The notes beneath the pieces are model-generated. The model saw only the letters and a program-made list of their open reading frames with translations, searched no databases and had not been told where the DNA came from. Below, in pieces: positions 1 to 4,499 of a stretch of 8,384 nucleotides of DNA. Origin of the DNA: Tannerella sp. (GTDB lineage: Bacteria > Bacteroidota > Bacteroidia > Bacteroidales > Tannerellaceae); assembly GCA_031283785.1 (NCBI GenBank), contig JAITBC010000265.1, positions 1 to 8,384 on the forward strand, in the 5' to 3' direction. Every line of letters starts with the position of its first letter. The first letter of the stretch is position 1. The position numbers and the translations under genes are program-made.

Positions 1-42
1 TTGGTCTTTTTTATACTCAACGAAAGGGGCCAACTCTTTTTT
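1..42 (+). terminator. Possible terminator of a unit upstream of the window
   Basis: TTGGTC (1-6) can pair with GGCCAA (28-33), with one wobble pair, and a run of six T follows at 37-42 just before the tRNA. The stem may extend left of the window edge, so the structure cannot be judged fully. It would end a + strand transcript entering from the left. The loop is long (21 nt), which weakens the call. Confidence 0.3.
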
Positions 43-116
43 AGGGGTGTAGTTCAAGGGCAGAATAGCGGTCTCCAAAACCGTTGATGGGAGTTCGAAT
101 CTCTCCACCCCTGCCA
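43..116 (+). tRNA. trpT: tRNA-Trp (anticodon CCA)
   Basis: A full cloverleaf can be drawn. The acceptor stem is AGGGGTG (43-49) with CACCCCT (106-112). The D stem is 52-55 with 63-66. The anticodon stem is 68-72 with 80-84 around the loop CTCCAAA, giving anticodon CCA at 75-77 flanked by T74 and A78. The T stem is 89-93 with 101-105 around TTCGAAT. The discriminator base is G113, and the 3' CCA (114-116) is encoded in the DNA. CCA reads UGG, so this is the tryptophan tRNA. In many bacteria this gene lies between tuf and secE, but no secE-like protein is seen downstream here. It is the tRNA whose charging the trp leader at 3385-3438 would sense. Confidence 0.97.
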
Positions 117-213
117 AAACTGGCAAATTGTATATTGTACTTCAGTAGTTGATGCGTTAATATTTTCATCTTATTTTGTAATCGTTTCTTGATTTTTTGA
201 TTTGGATTGACAG

Positions 214-221
214 TAACTTTG
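214..221 (+). promoter_or_regulatory. Putative orphan Bacteroidota-type -7 element
   Basis: TAACTTTG matches the TAnnTTTG -7 consensus of the Bacteroidota primary sigma factor and is identical to the element in front of the trp leader. A TTG lies upstream at 189-191, but the 22-nt spacing is longer than ideal. Downstream ATGs on the + strand hit stop codons almost at once. If the element is active it would make a short noncoding transcript or one ending at the 416-463 hairpin. It could equally be a chance match in AT-rich DNA. Confidence 0.22.
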
Positions 222-415
222 CATTTTTACGAATTGCAAGGTTAGGAATTCAGGTAAGTAGTATCTGTCCAAAAACGCTCAATGAATTAAACATCAAGAC
301 TATAATTCATTTATTTTCATCGAATGTTTTAAATTTATTATCGAATAATATATATTTGTATAGAATCCGTGCAGGCAAAATCATATCTGCCATTCTTTGT
401 GAGTTTCATATAATA

Positions 416-463
416 CTTTGTAAACTTTGTGGTTAGAATTATTTTACCACAAAGTTTACAAAG
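416..463. repeat. Inverted repeat with perfect 18-bp arms
   Basis: CTTTGTAAACTTTGTGGT at 416-433 is the exact reverse complement of 446-463, with a 12-nt loop. The right arm continues into a related CACAAAG-like series (to about 484), so there is an inner near-periodic ACAAAG/CACAAA pattern of roughly 10 nt. Similar CTTTGTG-rich intergenic repeats are, as I recall, common in Bacteroidota genomes. There is no T-run on either side to make it a classical intrinsic terminator. It could be a dispersed repeat, a protein-binding palindrome, or a transcript-stabilising hairpin between the convergent tRNA and trp units. Confidence 0.75.
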
Positions 464-593
464 AAATTCACTAAGAACACAAATTTTGTTATCTGCAAAA
501 AAAATCAAATCACTTTTCCCGTACAAACCACTATATATTCGGACATTATGAGTTTTCGGACAAACACTAAATAACGTTTTTCGCTACGTCACA

Positions 594-629
594 GTTAAAA
601 ATAAATTCACTGCCCGCAACAAAGCAGTA
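594..629 (-). terminator. Probable intrinsic terminator of the trpBE unit
   Basis: Read on the minus strand, TACTGC (629-624) pairs with GCAGTG (613-608, one wobble pair) around a 10-nt loop. AATTTATTTTTAAC (607-594) follows. It begins 46 nt after the trpE stop codon. The stem is short, so the call is tentative; an alternative pairing of GCCCG with CGGGC overlaps it. If real, it marks the end of the transcript after trpE, with no further trp gene behind it. Confidence 0.4.
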
Positions 630-674
630 GTTTTGTTTTTAAACGGCGGCAGTTGTCCGGGCGTATGATATTGT

Positions 675-2066
675 TTACCATTGTTTTTTGTTTGCAAGTT
701 CTATAGCCTTATTAAGCGCGCCCAATTTACTGTTGACTTCGGCCAGTTCGTTTTCAGATTTCGACTTAGAAACTATGCCCGCTCCTGCCTGATAGTAGAG
801 AGTGTTGTTGTAACTAACAAAAGTCCTGATTGTTATTGCTTGATTCAAGTTTCCATCGAATCCGATATGACCGATGCAACCTCCGTAAATTCCTCTCGGA
901 TGTTTTTCTATCTGACTAATTAGTTGCATGGCGCGTACCTTCGGCGCTCCGGAAAGCGTTCCTGCCGGGAAAGTATCCGTAAACAGGCTTATGCAGTTTA
1001 CATTCGGAGATATTTCGCCACATACTCGTGATACCATGTGTATTACATGAGAATAAAACTGTATTTCCTTATATGATTTCACATACACATTTTTGGAGTT
1101 GCGGCTAAGGTCATTACGGGCTAAATCGACCAACATCACATGTTCGGCATTTTCTTTCGGGTCTTCGAGCAGGATTTTAGCTAATTCGGCGTCTTTTTCG
1201 TCGTTGCCTGTCCGGTGAATTGTGCCGGCTATAGGGTCGATAGTGGCGATGTTTTTGGCGACTTTGATATGCGTTTCCGGCGACGAACCGAATATCCTGT
1301 ACGAGCCAAAGTCGAAATAAAACAGATAGGGAGAAGGATTTATCGAACGTAAAGCCCTGTACACTTTGAAATCATCTCCCGTAAAACGCTGCTCGAAACG
1401 TCGTGAAAGCACAATCTGAAACACATCGCCGCGCATACAGTGTTTGATTCCCTGAGCAACCATTTCCTTATAATCGTTGTCTGAAATAGAAGAAACAACT
1501 TCACCCTGCGAAACAAAATCGTAAATCGGGAAATTGCGACTGTCGATAGTTGAAATCAACTCATCCATACGACTTTGCTGGCCTTCCATCAGATTTTCGG
1601 TTATGCTCATTTCGTTGCGCAGATGGTTGATGGCAATCACAAAACGATAGAGGATATATTTTATTTCGGGCAACGAATCAGGATAAGAACTTATGCTTAT
1701 GTTTTCAAGATATTTGACTGTATCGTAAGCCATATATCCGAAAAATCCGTTTTCACCGCTGTTTTCTCCGGTTATTTCAAAACTTTTCACAAAATCGTTT
1801 AACTGATGTTGCAAACTGCGTTCTGTCAGTGAGTTTTCAACAGTATGTCCGTCGGGATATTGCATGATGACTTTACCGTCGATGACAGAAAAAGAGGCAA
1901 TGGGTTCGACTCCTATAAACGAAAAACTATTGTCAGCCGAATGATAATCGGAACTTTCGAGCAGTGCCGACTGTGGCGACATATCTCTTACTTTAAGGTA
2001 AATGCTCACTGGAGTCTGTAAATCGGCGAGTAAATTTCTTCTTTTAACAGTTATTTTTGTATTCAT
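675..2066 (-). CDS. trpE: Anthranilate synthase component I
   Basis: Converts chorismate to anthranilate, the first committed step of tryptophan synthesis, normally with ammonia supplied by the TrpG amidotransferase subunit. The 463 residues are normal for the family and show the chorismate-binding fold motifs in order: NPSPYLFY (243-250), GSSPE (260-264), a GTIHRT block (281-286), AEHVMLVDLARND (307-319), FPAGTLSGAPK (366-376) and QAGAGIV (426-432). The N-terminal LLES (35-38) together with PSPY matches the tryptophan feedback site, so the enzyme is probably allosterically inhibited by tryptophan. AGTLSGAPK and the feedback motif favour TrpE over PabB or a salicylate-type synthase. It starts at ATG 29 nt after trpB, with which it should be co-transcribed under the attenuator at 3308-3346. 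Oddity: the usual next gene, trpG, is missing. Confidence 0.95.
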   Translation of the reverse strand: MNTKITVKRRNLLADLQTPVSIYLKVRDMSPQSALLESSDYHSADNSFSFIGVEPIASFSVIDGKVIMQYPDGHTVENSLTERSLQHQLNDFVKSFEITGENSGENGFFGYMAYDTVKYLENISISSYPDSLPEIKYILYRFVIAINHLRNEMSITENLMEGQQSRMDELISTIDSRNFPIYDFVSQGEVVSSISDNDYKEMVAQGIKHCMRGDVFQIVLSRRFEQRFTGDDFKVYRALRSINPSPYLFYFDFGSYRIFGSSPETHIKVAKNIATIDPIAGTIHRTGNDEKDAELAKILLEDPKENAEHVMLVDLARNDLSRNSKNVYVKSYKEIQFYSHVIHMVSRVCGEISPNVNCISLFTDTFPAGTLSGAPKVRAMQLISQIEKHPRGIYGGCIGHIGFDGNLNQAITIRTFVSYNNTLYYQAGAGIVSKSKSENELAEVNSKLGALNKAIELANKKQW

Positions 2067-2095
2067 CTGATATTTTTAATTTTACTTTTTATTTC

Positions 2096-3274
2096 TTATC
2101 TCATAGCTCCCAAAAACGTTTCCATATCTTTATCCCCTCGTCCCGAAAGAGTCAAGACAAGAATATCTTCGGGTTTAAATTTCTTTTGACCGAAAACGGC
2201 AAGAGCATGAGACGATTCCAGGGCGGGAATAATCCCTTCCAGCTGCGTCAACTCCAGAGCGGCGTCCAAAGCTTCGGTATCGGTTACAGCCAAGTACTCC
2301 GCACGTTGAGAAACAGCGAGATTGGCGTGTACGGGACCTATACCGGGATAGTCCAGTCCTGCCGAAACAGAATACGGTTCGGTAATTTGCCCGTCTTCAT
2401 CCTGCATCACGAAGGTGCGGCTTCCATGTATGATTCCTCGTTTACCAAGATGAATTGTTGCGGCGGTTTTATCGGTGTCTATTCCCTGACCTGCGGCTTC
2501 CACTCCAATGAGTTTCACTCTCATATCGTTCAGATAATGATAGAAAGTGCCGGCAGCGTTACTTCCACCGCCAACACAGGCAATGAGATAATCGGGATAA
2601 TCACGTCCTTCCTTTTCTGACAGTTGCACCTTTATTTCTTTGCTTATGATACTCTGAAAGCGGGTTACTATATCGGGATAGGGATGAGGTCCAACGGTGG
2701 AACCGATAATGTAATGAGTGTCCGAGGGATTGCAACACCAGTCGCGAATTGCTTCGTTAGTAGCGTCTTTGAGAGTTTTGTTGCCGCTTGACACGGGACG
2801 CACCTCCGCTCCGAGCATCTTCATCTTTTGTACGTTAAGCTGTTGCCGTGCAACATCGGTTTCGCCCATATATACAATACATTTCAGTCCTTTTAAGGCA
2901 CAGACGCTTGCCGTCGCCAAACCGTGCTGACCCGCTCCTGTTTCGGCAATGATACGGTTTTTGCCCATACGTTGCGCCAAAAGTATCTGACCGACAGTAT
3001 TGTTGATTTTGTGCGCTCCGGTATGGTTCAGATCTTCGCGTTTGAGATATATGCGTGTTCCATACTTGTCGGACAGACGTCTGGCGAAATAGAGCGGCGA
3101 AGGCCGTCCGACATAATCATGCATCAGACCGTCAAATTCGGCTTTGAAATTATCTTCGCTGATAATTCTCAAATAGTTGGTTTTTAGATTTTCAACATTG
3201 GCATAGAGAATTTCGGGGATATAAGCGCCTCCAAATTCTCCATAAAACCCTTCGTTATTAACATTAAAATCCAT
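2096..3274 (-). CDS. trpB: Tryptophan synthase beta chain
   Basis: Condenses indole with L-serine to give L-tryptophan, using pyridoxal phosphate; it normally works as an alpha2-beta2 complex with TrpA. The 392 residues match the typical length. The N-terminus has [13 protein letters not shown] (9-21), the signature opening of TrpB. The PLP lysine is K89 in HTGAHKINN, the catalytic glutamate is E111 in ETGAGQHG, the phosphate loop is GGGSNA (235-240), [10 protein letters not shown] is at 305-314, and SGRGDKD (377-383) closes the cofactor site. It belongs to the classical TrpB1 type. I chose the ATG at 3274; an in-frame TTG at 3283 would add only three residues (MLQ) not expected in the family. 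It is the first structural gene after the leader peptide and terminator, as in the Bacteroidota order trpB-trpE. No trpA is in the window. Confidence 0.96.
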   Translation of the reverse strand: MDFNVNNEGFYGEFGGAYIPEILYANVENLKTNYLRIISEDNFKAEFDGLMHDYVGRPSPLYFARRLSDKYGTRIYLKREDLNHTGAHKINNTVGQILLAQRMGKNRIIAETGAGQHGLATASVCALKGLKCIVYMGETDVARQQLNVQKMKMLGAEVRPVSSGNKTLKDATNEAIRDWCCNPSDTHYIIGSTVGPHPYPDIVTRFQSIISKEIKVQLSEKEGRDYPDYLIACVGGGSNAAGTFYHYLNDMRVKLIGVEAAGQGIDTDKTAATIHLGKRGIIHGSRTFVMQDEDGQITEPYSVSAGLDYPGIGPVHANLAVSQRAEYLAVTDTEALDAALELTQLEGIIPALESSHALAVFGQKKFKPEDILVLTLSGRGDKDMETFLGAMR

Positions 3275-3307
3275 TTGTAACAATCATTTTATTTTAAATT
3301 ATATATC

Positions 3308-3346
3308 AAAAAAATTGAGGGCTGTCGTGAATTTCGACAGCCCTCA
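3308..3346 (-). terminator. Leader terminator (attenuator) before trpB
   Basis: On the minus strand a perfect 12-bp stem, TGAGGGCTGTCG (3346-3335) with CGACAGCCCTCA (3327-3316), encloses a 7-nt loop. One A and then seven T (3314-3308) follow. This is a strong intrinsic terminator placed 38 nt after the leader peptide stop codon and 33 nt before the trpB ATG, so an unmodified transcript would stop before trpB. It has no comparable T-run on the + strand, so it acts in the trp direction. Its position and the three Trp codons upstream identify it as an attenuator. Confidence 0.9.
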
Positions 3347-3383
3347 TTTGTATGTTAATGCACAGCAATCAGTCATTCACAAC
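3324..3383 (-). promoter_or_regulatory. Candidate antiterminator pairing in the trp leader
   Basis: GUUGUGAAU (3383-3375), beginning 1 nt after the leader peptide stop codon, can form 9 pairs (one G-U) with AUUCACGAC (3332-3324). That target covers most of the terminator loop and the first four bases of its 3' arm. The same segment can instead pair weakly with AUUCGU (3394-3389) inside the leader gene. A ribosome stalled on the Trp codons should leave GUUGUGAAU free; one finishing at the stop codon should cover it. The logic is coherent, but the helix is modest and unproven. Confidence 0.45.
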
Positions 3384-3384
3384 T

Positions 3385-3438
3385 TTAAACGAATCGCGAA
3401 CGCCACCACCAAAATTTATCTGTTGCATTAAAATTCAT
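3385..3438 (-). CDS. trpL: trp operon leader peptide with three tandem Trp codons
   Basis: A 17-codon open frame reads MNFNATDKFWWWRSRFV and stops at TAA. Residues 10-12 are three consecutive TGG codons (3411-3403); Trp is normally the rarest residue, so a WWW run in a peptide this short just before trpB is very unlikely by chance. The peptide is expected to have no function as a protein: its translation rate reports the supply of charged tRNA-Trp. The ATG lies about 25 nt after the -7 promoter element. The stop codon is 38 nt before the terminator hairpin, the spacing expected for ribosome-mediated attenuation of the trp type. No Shine-Dalgarno is evident, which is normal in this phylum. I chose this start because it is the only in-frame ATG between the promoter and the Trp codons. 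Confidence 0.88.
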   Translation of the reverse strand: MNFNATDKFWWWRSRFV

Positions 3439-3462
3439 ATTCGATAACTTATTTTTACGACG

Positions 3463-3470
3463 CAAAGTTA
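3463..3470 (-). promoter_or_regulatory. trp operon promoter, -7 element
   Basis: On the minus strand TAACTTTG matches TAnnTTTG exactly. Transcription would start near 3456, giving about 18 nt before the leader ATG. The expected upstream TTTG at a 19-nt distance is only partly present (GTTC at 3493-3490), so the -33 half is weak. Confidence 0.65.
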
Positions 3471-3474
3471 CAAC

Positions 3475-4049
3475 ATATTTTAATTCTACGAACTTTTTAA
3501 CCGAAATTTTATTCATTTTTCATAAAATTTTTATCAGATTGTAGTGATAGTAAGCGATTTCAATGCCATATCATGTCCTGAAATAACGTTATATAAAATC
3601 TCAGTTCAGACAATCAAGGCAGCAAAAATTCCATCAAAATGAAATATCAACAGAATAATCTTAGTTTTTATCTTAAAATGACATTTTTTTGAATATTTGC
3701 TATATGCGACAGTTTAAGTTGAAAAATCGACAGGGCTAAATATACCCTCACTCGGCGCAGCCTGAAAACTATGCCAAGTCAAAAGCAAAGATTCGACTTT
3801 ACGCCCTTTGATGTTTAAATGCTTTATACGTGAACATTAGAAAACTCTATACCAAATACCTTTTTCATATAACTAAACCACAAATATAGTTTAATCAGAT
3901 TATTAATTAATAACATCAATATAGTTATTTCTTTGCATTAATCAATATTAATAAGATTCGTAATAAACAAATTGACACATCGGGAAACTGCGTCGAGTGA
4001 ATTGCAATGTGGCAGAAATCAAAAAATCACAGTCCGAACAACAGTCATT
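3475..4049. other. Noncoding stretch between fucU and the trp promoter
   Basis: No supported gene. Most of it is AT-rich, with one island of higher GC at about 3727-3812 containing a short hairpin (GTTGA/TCGAC, 3718-3731) and AGGG/CCCT arms (3732-3748). Short minus-strand open pieces, for example 3534-3602 ending in GHDMALKSLTITTI, could be decayed coding DNA, but I cannot assign them. I see no clear terminator after fucU. Confidence 0.5.
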
Positions 4050-4472
4050 TCACCGGATGACCCCTTTACGGATAATCAGATTGGCAAAACCTTCCGATTC
4101 GCTTGTCGCCACTACGCAATACGCTTTTTTTGCCCGTTCGTAAAATTCGGGTTTTTGCAGTGTCAGAAATTGCTTATTACCGTCGGGATATGCGCTCAGT
4201 ATCTCCCTGTATTTGTTCCAGACGGCAGGTTCTTTGTCTCCGCGAAACACCATCAGCACAGCTGTAAAATCCACAGCATAGTCGAGCGGGAAAAGCGGCA
4301 GTATTGCATCTAACAGCGCTGTTATACTGTGTCCGTCGGCGCGTATTAGACGTTGTGCATGAGAGGCGGCAGGAAAATTGCTGTCGCCAAAAACAATTTC
4401 ATCGCCATGACCCATCTCTGCCAGAATTTTCAGCAGGTCGGGCGATATAAGCGAACTGATTCCTTTTAACAT
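4050..4472 (-). CDS. fucU: L-fucose mutarotase (RbsD/FucU family)
   Basis: Interconverts the alpha and beta anomers of L-fucose (and related sugars), speeding entry into fucose catabolism; a cytoplasmic, oligomeric sugar-ring enzyme. The 140 residues are the full family length. Conserved blocks are MLKGIS at the start, EMGHGDEIVFGDSNFPAAS (19-37) with the catalytic-type H22, RLIRADGH (41-48), LFPLD (60-64), FYERAKKAY (110-118) and the C-terminal ATSESEGFANLIIRKG (122-137). RADGH and FYERAKKA favour FucU over RbsD. The ATG is 27 nt after the stop of the HzsA-like gene, so the two are probably one transcript. No other fucose genes (isomerase, kinase, aldolase, permease) are visible, which makes its partner unusual. 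Confidence 0.92.
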   Translation of the reverse strand: MLKGISSLISPDLLKILAEMGHGDEIVFGDSNFPAASHAQRLIRADGHSITALLDAILPLFPLDYAVDFTAVLMVFRGDKEPAVWNKYREILSAYPDGNKQFLTLQKPEFYERAKKAYCVVATSESEGFANLIIRKGVIR

Positions 4473-4499
4473 AACATTATGATTTGATAAATTATTTTC

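Larger units (their letters stand above)
117..593. other. Noncoding stretch between tRNA-Trp and the trp terminator
   Basis: No convincing gene is present. The stretch is very AT-rich. Its one long open frame (197-436, + strand) gives a hydrophobic, leucine/isoleucine-rich peptide with no recognisable motif, and it begins upstream of the only promoter-like element here, so I treat it as chance. Visible structure is the -7-like element at 214-221, the inverted repeat at 416-463, and TTCGGACA repeated at 538-545 and 555-562, with the inverse core TGTCCG at 654-659. A perfect 5-bp inverted repeat, TGCCA/TGGCA (112-125), overlaps the tRNA 3' end. Confidence 0.6.

Noticed and set aside
197..436. 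79-codon + strand frame after tRNA-Trp, considered as secE
   Set aside because: It lacks the SecE signature and begins upstream of the only nearby promoter-like element; the composition is that of AT-rich noncoding DNA.
2057..2620. 187-codon + strand open frame opposite trpB
   Set aside because: It is antisense to a clear, fully conserved trpB and has no recognisable motif or promoter.
3275..3283. TTG start for trpB giving three extra residues
   Set aside because: The ATG at 3274 gives the standard TrpB N-terminus, and the extra residues are not expected in the family.
3316..3346. Leader hairpin considered as a riboswitch or as the fucU terminator
   Set aside because: It is 700 bp past fucU and downstream of the trp promoter and WWW leader ORF; no complex aptamer structure is visible, so attenuation explains it better.
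3727..3812. GC-richer island considered as an insertion-sequence end
   Set aside because: No terminal inverted-repeat pair, target duplication or transposase reading frame could be found around it.
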